This document shows, piece by piece, positions 1-8,813 of a stretch of DNA of 64,000 nucleotides (the stretch's first letter is position 1; every line of letters begins with the position of its first letter). The stretch lies in contig JADLAK010000006.1 of assembly GCA_020848275.1 (NCBI GenBank), positions 62,001-126,000 on the forward strand, read 5' to 3'. Both the position numbers and the translations under genes were made by a program. This stretch comes from Planctomycetota bacterium (GTDB lineage Bacteria; Planctomycetota; UBA8742; UBA2392). The notes beneath the pieces were generated by a model. That model saw nothing but the letters and a program-made list of their open reading frames with translations, was not told the origin of the DNA and did not search any database.

Positions 1-66
1 TTGCAGGTGAAACCCGTGGTCTCCTACCTGAGCAAGGTGCGGGACCGCCATGAAGTTCAAGGATAG
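1..66 (+). CDS. actB: Alternative complex III iron-sulfur subunit ActB, C-terminal end (partial)
   Basis: An open frame runs from the window edge to a TAG stop and encodes only the last 21 residues, ending [17 protein letters not shown]. ActB (the molybdopterin-like plus Fe-S subunit of quinol:electron acceptor oxidoreductase, alternative complex III) typically ends with a similar basic 'VxYLxKVR' tail, and actC follows after only eight bases. The identification rests mostly on gene order, because the catalytic and Fe-S parts lie outside the window. Confidence 0.7.
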   Translation: MQVKPVVSYLSKVRDRHEVQG

Positions 67-74
67 GTGCTGCC

Positions 75-1526
75 ATGTCTCACCAAGTTTATTCCAAGTT
101 GAGAGAACCGCTGGTCACCGGCGACGTGTCTCTTCACCAGATTACCGAGCAAGCCTGCGCTCCCCTTGAACGCCGCGCGGGCCTGACGTGGTGGATGGCC
201 TTTGCGCTCGCGTTGACGGCGTTGGGCGTTGGCGCCGCCGCGGTGACGTATGAAATCGCAACGGGCATCGGCACCTGGGGCCTGAACAAAACGGTCGGCT
301 GGGCGTTTGATATCACCAACTTCGTGTTCTGGGTCGGCATCGGCCACGCGGGAACGCTGATTTCCGCGGTGTTGTTCCTGCTGCGCCAGAAGTGGCGCAC
401 GTCGATCAACCGCTCGGCCGAAGCGATGACGATTTTCGCGGTGATCTGCGCCGCGGTATTCCCGCTGATCCACATGGGCCGCCCCTGGCTGGCATTCTGG
501 ACCGCGCCGTACCCGAACTTCCGCGGGCCGTTGTGGGTGAATTTCCGTTCGCCGCTGCTGTGGGATGTGTTCGCGATCAGCACCTATTTCACGATCTCGC
601 TGGTGTTCTGGTACATCGGGCTGATCCCGGATCTCGCCAGCGCCCGCGACCGCGCCAAGAGCAAAATTCGCAAGTTCATTTATTCGATCATGAGCTTTGG
701 CTGGAACGGCAGTTCGCGCGTCTGGTCGCGCTACGAGACGGCGTACCTGCTTTTCGCCGGGCTTGCGACACCGCTAGTGGTCTCGGTCCACACAATCGTG
801 AGCATGGACTTCGCCACCAGCGTCATTCCCGGCTGGCACACGACGATCTTCCCGCCGTACTTCGTGGTGGGTGCGGTGTTCTCGGGCTTTGCGATGGTGA
901 TGACGCTGCTGATCATCATGCGCAAAGTGGTTAACTTCCAGAACTTCATCACCGTCAACCATCTTGAGAATATGGCCAAGGTCATCCTGGTCACGGGCTC
1001 GATCGTCGGCTTGGCTTACAGCACCGAGTTCTTCATCGCCTGGTACAGCGGAAACGAATACGAGGGCTTTACCTTCGTCAACCGCGCGACGGGGCCCTTT
1101 GCCTGGGCGTACTGGATCATGGTCAGTTGCAACGTGATCACGCCGCAACTGCTCTGGTTCAAAAAGATCAGGCGCAGCGTGCCGATGCTCTTCATCCTCA
1201 GCATCTTCGTGAACATCGGCATGTGGTTCGAACGCTTCGTGATTGTCGTGACGTCTCTGCACCGCGATTACTTGCCTTCGAGCTGGGCCTATTACACGCC
1301 GACGTTGATCGAAATCGCCACGTTGGTCGGCAGCTTTGGCCTGTTCTTCACGCTGTTCCTGTTGTTCTGCCGCGCGCTGCCGATGCTTGCGCTGGGCGAA
1401 ATCAAGAGCGTGTCGAAGTTCGGCCGCAAGCCGCGACACCCCGAACTTGACGACCATTCAAAACCTGCGGCGAAGCAACCCGGCAAGAGCACGCGCGCCC
1501 ACCAACGGGAGACCGCCCATGTCTAG
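75..1526 (+). CDS. actC: Alternative complex III membrane subunit ActC (NrfD/PsrC family)
   Basis: The 483-residue protein is a polytopic membrane protein of the NrfD/PsrC family. It anchors alternative complex III in the cytoplasmic membrane and forms a quinol-oxidation site that feeds electrons to the Fe-S and cytochrome c subunits. About ten hydrophobic segments are visible between residues 35 and 440. Family-typical stretches include [20 protein letters not shown] and the region around [10 protein letters not shown]. The length is normal for ActC. The gene lies between the actB tail and actD and overlaps actD by eight bases, so translation is probably coupled. The Lys/Pro-rich C-terminal tail (after about residue 450) is cytoplasmic and poorly conserved. 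Confidence 0.93.
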   Translation: MSHQVYSKLREPLVTGDVSLHQITEQACAPLERRAGLTWWMAFALALTALGVGAAAVTYEIATGIGTWGLNKTVGWAFDITNFVFWVGIGHAGTLISAVLFLLRQKWRTSINRSAEAMTIFAVICAAVFPLIHMGRPWLAFWTAPYPNFRGPLWVNFRSPLLWDVFAISTYFTISLVFWYIGLIPDLASARDRAKSKIRKFIYSIMSFGWNGSSRVWSRYETAYLLFAGLATPLVVSVHTIVSMDFATSVIPGWHTTIFPPYFVVGAVFSGFAMVMTLLIIMRKVVNFQNFITVNHLENMAKVILVTGSIVGLAYSTEFFIAWYSGNEYEGFTFVNRATGPFAWAYWIMVSCNVITPQLLWFKKIRRSVPMLFILSIFVNIGMWFERFVIVVTSLHRDYLPSSWAYYTPTLIEIATLVGSFGLFFTLFLLFCRALPMLALGEIKSVSKFGRKPRHPELDDHSKPAAKQPGKSTRAHQRETAHV

Positions 1527-2040
1527 GCTCGTCATAGGCGTTTTTGCTGACGAAGACCACGTGGTGGACGCCACGCGCGACTGCCGCCTCGCCGGCTTCG
1601 AGATCCAGGATGTCTACACGCCCTATGCAGTCCACGGCATGGACGAAGCCATGGGGTTGCGCCGCTCGCGCCTCACCTGGGTTTGTTTTGCCGCGGGCGC
1701 GGCGGGGTGCGCGTTTGCGCTCTGGTTCCAGTACTACACGCAGGCCGTCAACTGGCCCATCAATGTCGGCGGCAAGGATCCCTGGCAGATGCCGGCTTAC
1801 GTGCCAATCGCCTTTGAGTTGACGGTGCTGATCGGCGGCCTGACCACGATGCTGGCGCTGTTCGTCCGCAGCAGGTTGTTCCCCGGCAAGCGTGCCAAGC
1901 TGCCGGCGCCCGGCGTCACCGACGACAAGTTCGCGCTGGTGCTATTGCAGCGTGATTCATCTTTCGACGCCGAGCGCGCCCGGGCAATCCTTGCGCAGCA
2001 CCACGTCGAGCGCGTGCTCGAATCGGGAGGCCTGTCATGA
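1519..2040 (+). CDS. actD: Alternative complex III subunit ActD (DUF3341)
   Basis: The 173-residue protein matches ActD: a soluble N-terminal region that begins [18 protein letters not shown], then the signature [20 protein letters not shown], then two transmembrane helices (about residues 55-75 and 95-120) around the segment [21 protein letters not shown]. ActD is a membrane-attached structural subunit of alternative complex III. The ATG at 1519 was chosen because the protein then starts at the conserved region and overlaps the end of actC. The longer upstream reading frame runs through actC coding sequence. The stop overlaps the next start as ATGA. Confidence 0.92.
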   Translation: MSRLVIGVFADEDHVVDATRDCRLAGFEIQDVYTPYAVHGMDEAMGLRRSRLTWVCFAAGAAGCAFALWFQYYTQAVNWPINVGGKDPWQMPAYVPIAFELTVLIGGLTTMLALFVRSRLFPGKRAKLPAPGVTDDKFALVLLQRDSSFDAERARAILAQHHVERVLESGGLS

Positions 2041-2636
2041 ACGCCAAACTCTCCATCATCGCGGGAATACTGGGTGGGCTGGCCGCGGCGTTCGGCATCG
2101 TTTCGCTGCTCGCGCGCGATTACCGCGTGCGCAACCGCGAAATCTTCACCGAGATGCAGTACTCCGTCGCTGCCGAAAGCCAGGCGGAACACCCCGTGCT
2201 GCCCGGCGGCATCGTCGAACAGCCGCCGGCCGAAGGCAGCCACTACCGCGGCCAGAAGCCCTACGTGTTTTCGAAGGTCGCGCTGGAAAAATTGTCAGCC
2301 GATGAGCTTGCGCTGGTCAAGGCGCAGATCAACCCCGCAGCGGGCGTCGATGGCGACCGGCGCGTCTGGCTGCTGGACCGCGGCAAGGCGGTGTTCGCCG
2401 CAAGTTGCGCGTCGTGCCACGGCCAAACCGGGACCGGCGGTGCGCCGGTTTCGACATTCGGCATCGGCGCGACCAACCTGCAGGTCGGCGTCGCCAAATA
2501 CACCGACGGTGAGCTTTACCACATCATCACCAGCGGCGTGCGCTCGATGCCTGCGCACGAGGGCCACGTGCGGCCCGATGACCGCTGGGCGACGATTTTG
2601 TTCCTGCGCCAGTTGCAGGGAGGGAACAAGCCATGA
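2037..2636 (+). CDS. actE: Alternative complex III mono-heme cytochrome c subunit ActE
   Basis: The 199-residue protein has an N-terminal hydrophobic anchor (about residues 5-25) and one c-type heme site, CASCH at residues 124-128. A likely axial methionine lies at Met171 in the segment SGVRSMPAHEG, and WATILFLRQLQ follows at the C terminus. This is the usual layout of ActE, which passes electrons on the periplasmic side from complex III to a downstream cytochrome or oxidase. The gene overlaps both neighbours by four bases (ATGA). Only one heme-binding motif is present. Confidence 0.92.
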   Translation: MNAKLSIIAGILGGLAAAFGIVSLLARDYRVRNREIFTEMQYSVAAESQAEHPVLPGGIVEQPPAEGSHYRGQKPYVFSKVALEKLSADELALVKAQINPAAGVDGDRRVWLLDRGKAVFAASCASCHGQTGTGGAPVSTFGIGATNLQVGVAKYTDGELYHIITSGVRSMPAHEGHVRPDDRWATILFLRQLQGGNKP

Positions 2637-3805
2637 ACCAGACGAAACTTCAATTCCGGACGGGCCCCGCGGCGCCGAAGGTGCTCGGCGTGCTGGCCGC
2701 CATAGGGCTTGCGACGTTTGCCGCCGGGCTGATCCAGGACGCGCCGCGCGCGTGGTCAAGCTGGTTGCTGGCGGCGTTCTACTTCGTGACGTTGGCGTTG
2801 TCGGCCTGCTTCTTCCTCGCCTTCAATTACCTGGCGAAGTCGGGCTGGTTTGTGGCGTTGCGCCGCGTGCCGGAGGCGATGACGGCCTGGCTGCCGGTGG
2901 CGTTTGTCTCGATGCTGGTGCTGGCGCTGGGCACAGGCCAGCTTTACGAGTGGGTCCAGCCCCACGGTGAACACGCCCACGTGATCGCGCACAAATCTCC
3001 GTTTCTCAACCAATGGTTCTTCGCGGCACGCATACCCATTTATTTTGCGGCGTGGATTTTCCTGTCGCGCAAGCTTGCGGCCAATTCGCGCGCGCAGGAT
3101 GCCGACGGGGACCTGCGTCACACGGTGTCGAGCTGGAAAACCTCGGCCGCGTTCATGGTGTTATTCGCGCTTACGTTGTCGCTGGCCAGTTTTGACTGGC
3201 TGATGTCGCTGGACGCCACATGGTTCAGCACAATCTTCGGCATTTACCAGTTCGCCGGTTTATTCGAGGCGGGCATCGCGACCATCCTGGTCGTGGTGAT
3301 CCTGCTGCGCCGCAGGGGCTATCTTGCCGAGGTCAACGACAGCCATCTGCACAGCCTGGGGCAATGGCTGATCGCGACCAGCGTCTTCTGGGCCTACATC
3401 TGGTTCAGCCAGTTCATGCTGATCTGGTACTCGAACATCCCCGAGGAAACGTCGTACTACCTCATCCGCTCGCAGGGCGAGTGGTGGACCGTCAGCTTTA
3501 TCGTCAACCCGGCGGTGAACTTCGTGCTGCCGTTCATCCTGCTGCTGCCGCGCGCGGCCAAGCGCAGCCCGCGCATGTTGCTGCGCGTGTCCCTCATCGT
3601 CCTGGTCGGCCACTGGATTGACCTTTGGGCCGGCATCATGCCGCGGCTGATGCCGCAGGGGCCGACGTTCGGCTACGTCGAGGCGGGCGTGACCCTTGGT
3701 TTTGGCGCCGCGTTTGCGCTTGTGATCCTGAAAAAACTTGAGCGCGCGCCGCTGGTGCCGCTGAAGGACCCGTACCTGGAAGAGAGTTTGCACCACAACA
3801 TTTGA
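2633..3805 (+). CDS. actF: Alternative complex III membrane subunit ActF
   Basis: The 390-residue polytopic membrane protein has about ten hydrophobic helices. It carries ActF-like stretches such as SSWLLAAFYFVTLALSACFF, KSPFLNQWFFAARIPIYF, DWLMSLDATWFSTIFGIY and WYSNIPEETSYYLIR. ActF is the second NrfD-like membrane subunit of alternative complex III. It is the last act gene here: no oxidase genes follow, and the next gene is a PLP-dependent lyase. Confidence 0.92.
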   Translation: MNQTKLQFRTGPAAPKVLGVLAAIGLATFAAGLIQDAPRAWSSWLLAAFYFVTLALSACFFLAFNYLAKSGWFVALRRVPEAMTAWLPVAFVSMLVLALGTGQLYEWVQPHGEHAHVIAHKSPFLNQWFFAARIPIYFAAWIFLSRKLAANSRAQDADGDLRHTVSSWKTSAAFMVLFALTLSLASFDWLMSLDATWFSTIFGIYQFAGLFEAGIATILVVVILLRRRGYLAEVNDSHLHSLGQWLIATSVFWAYIWFSQFMLIWYSNIPEETSYYLIRSQGEWWTVSFIVNPAVNFVLPFILLLPRAAKRSPRMLLRVSLIVLVGHWIDLWAGIMPRLMPQGPTFGYVEAGVTLGFGAAFALVILKKLERAPLVPLKDPYLEESLHHNI

Positions 3806-3813
3806 GGCCGTCC

Positions 3814-5211
3814 ATGACGCACACGATTATTGAGCCGTTCCGCATCAAGATGGTCGAGCCCTTGCCCTTGACCCGGCCGGAAGATCGTGCGCGTTTTCTC
3901 AAGGAAGCGGGATTCAACCTCTTCAAGCTGCACGCCGCACAGATCACCATCGACCTGCTGACGGATTCGGGCACCGGCGCCATGAGCGCGGCGCAGTGGG
4001 CCGCGATGATGACGGGCGACGAGACCTACGCGGGCTCGGAGTCATTCTTTGAACTCGAACGCACGGTGCGCGACCTCACGGGCGTGCTGCACGTCATTCC
4101 CACTCACCAGGGCCGCGCCGCGGAGCACATCCTGTTTTCGGCGATTCATCAGCCCGGCATGGTGGTGCTGGCCAACGCGCACTTCGATACCACGCGCGCC
4201 AACGTCGAGTACCTAGGGGGCACGGCGCGCGACCTTGTCGTCGCCGAAGCCGCAGACCCGTCCTCGGAGCATCCCTTCAAGGGCAACATCGACCTGGCGC
4301 GGCTCGAGCAACACCTCAAGGCCGAAGGCGACAAGGTGGCGATGGTGCTGATGACCATCACCAACAACCGTGGCGGCGGCCAGCCAGTCAGCCTGGCCAA
4401 CCTGCGCGCGGCGAGCGAACTGGCGCGCAGGTTCGGCAAACCGTTCTTCCTCGACGCCGCACGTTTTGCCGAGAACGCGTGGCTTATCAAGCAGCGCGAA
4501 GCAGGGCAGGCGTCGCGCAGCGCGGCGGAGATCGCGCGTGAAGTGTTCCGGCTGGCCGACGGTTTTACCCTGAGCGCCAAGAAGGACGGCCTGGTCAACA
4601 TCGGCGGCCTGCTAGGCATCAACGATGACGCGCTGGCCGAGAAGGCCCGCGCGCTGCTGATCCTCACCGAGGGATTCCCGACCTACGGCGGGCTGGCGGG
4701 CCGTGACCTTGCGGCGCTGGCCGTCGGCCTGCGCGAAGTGCTGGAGGAACCCTACCTCGAGTACCGCCAGGCCTCGATCCGCTATTTTTACAACGCGCTC
4801 GACAAGATCGGCGTGCCGCTGATGCGTCCTGTCGGCGGCCACGCCGTCTACATTGACGCCGCGGCGACATGCCCGCAGATCCCGAAGTGGGAGTACCCGG
4901 GCGTTGCCATGGCCAACGAGCTTTACCTTGAAGGCGGTGTGCGCGCCGTCGAGGTTGGCACGTTGATGTTCGGTAAACCCGGCCCGGAGCGCGACGAAAC
5001 CGCGGGGCTTGAACTGGTCCGCCTGACCTTTCCCCGCCGCACGTACACGCAAAGCCATGTCGATTATCTGGTTGAAGTGGTCGACGAGGTGTTTGGCCGG
5101 CGGCGGCGGTTGTCCGGGTACCGGATTGCGCGACAAAGCCCAATTCTCAGGGCATTTACGGCTGAGCTGCAGCCGCTGGCACCAACGCCGCTTCCCGCGG
5201 CAGGGAGGTAA
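3814..5211 (+). CDS. tnaA: Tryptophanase-type beta-eliminating lyase
   Basis: The 465-residue PLP enzyme belongs to the tryptophanase / tyrosine phenol-lyase family. Visible motifs are THQGR (phosphate cup), FDTTR, DAARFAENA and the PLP-lysine motif SAKKD with the Schiff-base lysine at about residue 257. Two specificity positions favour tryptophanase over tyrosine phenol-lyase: Asp in FDTT (Thr in the phenol-lyase) and Val in RAVEVG (Arg in the phenol-lyase). Expected reaction: L-tryptophan to indole, pyruvate and ammonia. The ATG at 3814 is preferred to the in-frame TTG at 3802. It follows actF after eight bases and precedes an Rrf2 regulator. Its C-terminal tail (last 30 residues, Pro/Ala-rich) is unusual. 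Confidence 0.85.
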   Translation: MTHTIIEPFRIKMVEPLPLTRPEDRARFLKEAGFNLFKLHAAQITIDLLTDSGTGAMSAAQWAAMMTGDETYAGSESFFELERTVRDLTGVLHVIPTHQGRAAEHILFSAIHQPGMVVLANAHFDTTRANVEYLGGTARDLVVAEAADPSSEHPFKGNIDLARLEQHLKAEGDKVAMVLMTITNNRGGGQPVSLANLRAASELARRFGKPFFLDAARFAENAWLIKQREAGQASRSAAEIAREVFRLADGFTLSAKKDGLVNIGGLLGINDDALAEKARALLILTEGFPTYGGLAGRDLAALAVGLREVLEEPYLEYRQASIRYFYNALDKIGVPLMRPVGGHAVYIDAAATCPQIPKWEYPGVAMANELYLEGGVRAVEVGTLMFGKPGPERDETAGLELVRLTFPRRTYTQSHVDYLVEVVDEVFGRRRRLSGYRIARQSPILRAFTAELQPLAPTPLPAAGR

Positions 5212-5214
5212 GCC

Positions 5215-5739
5215 ATGTTCTCCCAGGCAAGTGAGTACGCTCTGCGCGCCTTGACAGTCCTGGCGCAGAACGAGGACCACCAGTGGATGCTTGCCCAGGA
5301 CCTCGCCGGTTGCCTCGGCGTGCGGGTGCATTACCTGGCCAAGGTGCTGCAGACGCTGGCGCGCAAGGGGATATTGGAATCGCAGCGCGGCCGCGCCGGC
5401 GGCTTTCGGCTTGCGCGCAAACCTGAGGCGATCACGTTGTGGGAGATCGTGCTCGAGCTCGACGACGTGCGCCGCCTCGAGGGCTGCGTGATGGGCGAAG
5501 ACGTCTGCGCCGACGAAACCGCCTGCCCCCTGCACACGTTGTGGAAGGAAATCCGCACCCGCTTCAAGGACAAGCTCCAGGGCACGACGTTGCTGAACCT
5601 GGCCCAGTTTCCGCGGGCGCTCACCGGCGCGTCGGCCTGCCAGTGCGCTGATCGCTTGTTGCCCGGCCACGCGTTGATCTGCAAGGAGGCCGCTGCGGCG
5701 GCAGAGGAGTCCCGCGCCAACGACGCCGGAGATCGTTAG
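5215..5739 (+). CDS. Rrf2-family Fe-S transcriptional regulator
   Basis: The 174-residue protein has the Rrf2 winged helix (SQASEYALRALTVLA; recognition region SQRGRAGGFRLAR). Three cysteines, Cys91, Cys98 and Cys104, sit where IscR and NsrR ligate their cluster, spaced C-X6-C-X5-C. Two or three further cysteines lie near the C terminus (ACQCADRL, LIC). It is therefore likely a cytoplasmic sensor of Fe-S status, oxygen or nitric oxide. A good Shine-Dalgarno site (GGGAGG) precedes the ATG. It lies just upstream of the benzoyl-CoA operon on the same strand and is the obvious local candidate regulator of it and of the nitrosative-stress genes downstream. Whether it is IscR-like or NsrR-like cannot be decided from sequence alone. 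Confidence 0.88.
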   Translation: MFSQASEYALRALTVLAQNEDHQWMLAQDLAGCLGVRVHYLAKVLQTLARKGILESQRGRAGGFRLARKPEAITLWEIVLELDDVRRLEGCVMGEDVCADETACPLHTLWKEIRTRFKDKLQGTTLLNLAQFPRALTGASACQCADRLLPGHALICKEAAAAAEESRANDAGDR

Positions 5740-5831
5740 CTTCGATATATACAGATAAACAGGTCTTTTTATCTTGTCTCCGCCTCCCGTATGGGATACT
5801 TTGAATTCAAGATTTGAATCGGGGTTCAACC
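5740..5831 (+). promoter_or_regulatory. Promoter/operator region of the benzoyl-CoA operon
   Basis: This AT-rich 92-base gap contrasts with the GC-rich genes around it. It holds an inverted repeat AGATAAA (5753-5759) / TTTATCT (5768-5774), a GGATAC word at about 5794-5799, and the palindrome TTGAATTCAA at 5801-5810. GGATAC also occurs in the promoters at 22788-22815 and 25449-25461. This suggests a shared operator, possibly for the Rrf2 protein encoded immediately upstream. The repeat could instead serve as a weak terminator of the upstream gene. Confidence 0.45.
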
Positions 5832-6893
5832 ATGAAAACACTGGGATTCGCCGTCGTTGAACCCGGCAAACCGCTGGCAAAAGTCGAACACCAGCTCCCG
5901 GATCCCGGGCCCGGCCAGGCCGTTGTCCGCGTCGCGGGTTGCGGCCTGTGCCACACCGACATCTCGTTTGCGAGCGGCGCGGTCAAGCCGCGCCATCCCT
6001 GGCCTCTGGTGCTTGGCCACGAGATTGCGGGAATTGTTGAGGCCGCCGGCGACGATTTTATGCGCCTCAAGGGCCGGCGGGTGATCGTTCCCGCGGTCAT
6101 GCCCTGCGGCGAGTGCCCGCAGTGCAAAGCCGGCTACGAGAACACCTGCAAGAAGCAGTTCATGCCGGGCAACGACGGCCACGGCGGGTTTGCGCAGCGT
6201 CTGATGGTGCCCGCGCGCTGGCTGGTGGAGCTGCCAGGCGACCTGGGCGGCCATGACCTTTGGGAACTCTCGGTAATCGCCGATGCCGTCACGACGCCCT
6301 ACCAGACCATCGCGCGCGCCAACATCAAAGCCGGCGACGTGGCGTTTGTGGTTGGCGCGGGCGGCGTCGGCACCTACGGCGTGCAGATCGCCAAGGCTTT
6401 TGGCGCCACGGTGTTCGCGATGGATATCGACGATGGGAAACTTGCCCGCATGCGCGAAGTCGGCGCCGCGGGCACCTTCAATGTGTTCAACAAGGACATC
6501 AAGGCGGTCCGCAGCGAGGTCCGCGAAGCAGTCGTCAAGGCCGGCCTGCGCGATTTTGGCTGGAAGATCTTCGAGATGTCCGGCACCGCGGCGGGACAGG
6601 AGCTTGCCTTCAACCTGCTGCCGCCCGGCGGAACGCTGGGAATCGTCGGCTTCACTATCGACAGCGTGAAGGTGCGCCTGTCGAACCTGATGGCGCTGGA
6701 CGCCTCGTGTTTTGGCAACTGGGGCTGCGCGCCGAAGCACTATGCGGCGGCGATTGCCCTTGTCCTCGAGGGCAAAGTCCGCGTCAAGCCGTTTGTGCGC
6801 CGCTACCCGCTATCGCGAATCAACGAAATTATCGAGCAGGCCCACCACGGCAAGCTGGCCGAGCGCGCCGTGTTTGTCCCTGACGAACAATGA
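5832..6893 (+). CDS. had: 6-hydroxycyclohex-1-ene-1-carbonyl-CoA dehydrogenase
   Basis: The 353-residue zinc-type medium-chain alcohol dehydrogenase has the catalytic-zinc motif GCGLCHTD, GHE in LVLGHEIAG, the structural-zinc cysteines in CGECPQCKAGYENTC, and the NAD-binding motif GAGGVGTYG. In the benzoyl-CoA pathway Had oxidises 6-hydroxycyclohex-1-ene-1-carbonyl-CoA to the 6-oxo compound with NAD+. The assignment rests on its place at the head of an operon with oah, dch and bcrCBAD. The ATG at 5832 is the first codon of the conserved N terminus (MKTLGFAVVEPG). Its stop abuts the oah leader. Confidence 0.92.
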   Translation: MKTLGFAVVEPGKPLAKVEHQLPDPGPGQAVVRVAGCGLCHTDISFASGAVKPRHPWPLVLGHEIAGIVEAAGDDFMRLKGRRVIVPAVMPCGECPQCKAGYENTCKKQFMPGNDGHGGFAQRLMVPARWLVELPGDLGGHDLWELSVIADAVTTPYQTIARANIKAGDVAFVVGAGGVGTYGVQIAKAFGATVFAMDIDDGKLARMREVGAAGTFNVFNKDIKAVRSEVREAVVKAGLRDFGWKIFEMSGTAAGQELAFNLLPPGGTLGIVGFTIDSVKVRLSNLMALDASCFGNWGCAPKHYAAAIALVLEGKVRVKPFVRRYPLSRINEIIEQAHHGKLAERAVFVPDEQ

Positions 6894-6904
6894 TGGAGGC
6901 AGCC

Positions 6905-8026
6905 ATGGAACCGCGCGTCGCTGAAATGAACGACTTGAACAATCACGAGCTTGTGCCGGACTACGGGTTTAAACACATCCTGTATGAGCGCCGGCCGCTC
7001 AAGGATGCTCATGGCAAGCCTGTGCCCGACCTCTTCAACGCATGGATCTCGATCAATAACCCGGCCCAGTACAACAGCTACACCACCGACGCGGTCAAGG
7101 AAATCATCCTGGCGTTCAGACGCGCCTCGATGGACCGCGGCGTGGTTGCGGCGGTCTTCACGGCCGTCGGCGACAAGGCGTTTTGCACCGGCGGCAACAC
7201 CAAGGAATACGCCGAATATTACGCCGGCAACCCGCAGGAATACCGCCAGTACATGCGGCTGTTCAACGACATGGTCACGGGGATTTTGACCTGCGACAAG
7301 CCCGTGATTAATCGCGTCAACGGCATGCGCATCGGCGGCGGGCAGGAAATCGGCATGGCCTGCGATTTCTCGATTGCGGCCGACACCGCGCGTTTCGGGC
7401 AGGCCGGGCCCAAACACGGCTCGGCCCCCGACGGCGGCGCGACGGATTTCCTTCCTTTATATGTGGGCTTCGGCCACGCCATGGCCAGTTGCGTGCTGTG
7501 TGAGCCATTTTCCGCCCACAAAGCCCTGCGGCTGGGGCTGGTCAACCAGATCGTGCCGGCGCTGAGGCTGAACGGGAAGTTCATCGCTAACCCGTCGGTG
7601 GTGATCGATCGCTACGCCGACGAATTCGGCAGCGTGGTTTTCGGCGAACTGAAGTCCGGCGCCGACGCCGACGCCGCGCGGCAGGTGTTCAAGCAGGCCA
7701 TTAGCGACCTTTCACGCCTAGATGAAGCCGTCGAGGCGATGTGCACAAAGCTTGCGCACACCATGCCCGACTGCTCCATCAAGACCATCGAGTCGATACG
7801 CAAGTTCAAGCTCGAACACTGGCAGAAGAACTGCGAGAGCAACCGCGCCTGGCTGGCGCTGAACATGATGACCGAAGCCAACGCCGGCTTCCGTGCCTTT
7901 AACGACGGTCCCAAGGACAACCGCGAGGTCGACTTCCTGGCGCTGCGCCGCGAGCTCGCCCACGGGCGTCCCTGGAGCGAAGAGCTGATCCGTGAAGTGT
8001 CGCCGCAATACCGCACCTCGCGTTAA
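6905..8026 (+). CDS. oah: 6-oxocyclohex-1-ene-1-carbonyl-CoA hydrolase (ring-opening, BamA/Oah)
   Basis: The 373-residue crotonase-superfamily protein has the long N terminus and C terminus typical of Oah/BamA. Motifs include FTAVGDKAFCTGGNTKEYAE, VNRVNGMRIGGGQEIGMACD-type sequence around residue 140, and FGQAGPKHGSAPDGGATDFL. Oah adds water and cleaves the ring of 6-oxocyclohex-1-ene-1-carbonyl-CoA to give 3-hydroxypimelyl-CoA. The ATG at 6905 is chosen because GGAGG lies five bases upstream. ATGs at 6890 and 6893 overlap the had stop and have no ribosome site. It follows had and precedes dch. Confidence 0.95.
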   Translation: MEPRVAEMNDLNNHELVPDYGFKHILYERRPLKDAHGKPVPDLFNAWISINNPAQYNSYTTDAVKEIILAFRRASMDRGVVAAVFTAVGDKAFCTGGNTKEYAEYYAGNPQEYRQYMRLFNDMVTGILTCDKPVINRVNGMRIGGGQEIGMACDFSIAADTARFGQAGPKHGSAPDGGATDFLPLYVGFGHAMASCVLCEPFSAHKALRLGLVNQIVPALRLNGKFIANPSVVIDRYADEFGSVVFGELKSGADADAARQVFKQAISDLSRLDEAVEAMCTKLAHTMPDCSIKTIESIRKFKLEHWQKNCESNRAWLALNMMTEANAGFRAFNDGPKDNREVDFLALRRELAHGRPWSEELIREVSPQYRTSR

Positions 8027-8039
8027 CCCTGGAGCGACC

Positions 8040-8813
8040 ATGACCTCACTGCACGTCTCGGCCAGCATCGGCGATCTCAAGCTGGCGCGCATCATCCTTG
8101 ATCGTCCCAAGGGCAACGTCCTGACGCTCGATCTGATGCGCGAGTTGATCGAGGCACTGCGAAAAGTGCGCAACATGAAACACCTGCGCATGGTCACGCT
8201 CGAGGCCAGCGGCGCGCATTTCTCCTACGGCGCCGACGTGGCCGAACATAAAGCCGAGGTGATCAAACCCACGCTCGAGACGCTGAGGCAGCTCGTCCTC
8301 GAAATTGCGGGCTTCCCCATCCCTGTCGCCGCACTGGTCAAGGGTGTGTGTTTCGGGGGCGCCTTTGAGGTCGTGCTGGCGGCGCATTTCATCTTTGCCG
8401 ACCAGGCCGCGCGCTTTGCCCTGCCCGAGGTCAAGCTGGGCGTGTTGCCACCCGCGGCCTGCGCGCTGATCGTCAAGAAGGCCGGGCAGGCGCTGGCTGA
8501 CCGCATGATCCTGGCGGGCGAGGAACTCACGGGCGCTGAGCTTTACCAGCTTGGCCTGGTGACCAAGACATTCCACGCGCCGGTATTGTTTGACGCCGTC
8601 AGCGAGTGGTTCAAAAACTCGCTCGAGCATTATTCCGCCGAGGCGCTGCGCCAGGCGACGGCCGCCTGCCGCGCCCCGCTAATGAAGTGCCTTGAGGAAC
8701 GCCTGATCGAAACCGAGCACGCCTACCTCGATCGCCTGATGGCCACCCACGACGCCAACGAGGGCATTGCGGCGTTCCTGGAGAAGCGGCCGGCGCAATG
8801 GAGCGACGCATGA
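8040..8813 (+). CDS. dch: Cyclohexa-1,5-diene-1-carbonyl-CoA hydratase
   Basis: The 257-residue enoyl-CoA hydratase-family protein has the crotonase oxyanion-hole regions ASGAHFSYGADVAEH and VKGVCFGGAFEVVLAAH. Dch hydrates cyclohexa-1,5-diene-1-carbonyl-CoA, the product of benzoyl-CoA reductase, to 6-hydroxycyclohex-1-ene-1-carbonyl-CoA. The start at 8040 has a weak Shine-Dalgarno site (TGGAG) nine bases upstream. The stop overlaps the bcrC start as ATGA. The function is assigned by family plus operon position, since crotonases are promiscuous as a family. Confidence 0.92.
   Translation: MTSLHVSASIGDLKLARIILDRPKGNVLTLDLMRELIEALRKVRNMKHLRMVTLEASGAHFSYGADVAEHKAEVIKPTLETLRQLVLEIAGFPIPVAALVKGVCFGGAFEVVLAAHFIFADQAARFALPEVKLGVLPPAACALIVKKAGQALADRMILAGEELTGAELYQLGLVTKTFHAPVLFDAVSEWFKNSLEHYSAEALRQATAACRAPLMKCLEERLIETEHAYLDRLMATHDANEGIAAFLEKRPAQWSDA

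Noticed and set aside
3814-5211. Tyrosine phenol-lyase that would feed phenol to the aromatic pathway
   Set aside because: The two specificity positions visible (Asp in FDTT, Val in AVEVG) match tryptophanase, not the Thr and Arg of the phenol-lyase.
5801-5810. TTGAATTCAA as an FNR/DNR box
   Set aside because: FNR/DNR sites need TTGA-N6-TCAA; here the halves abut with only two bases between, so the spacing is wrong.
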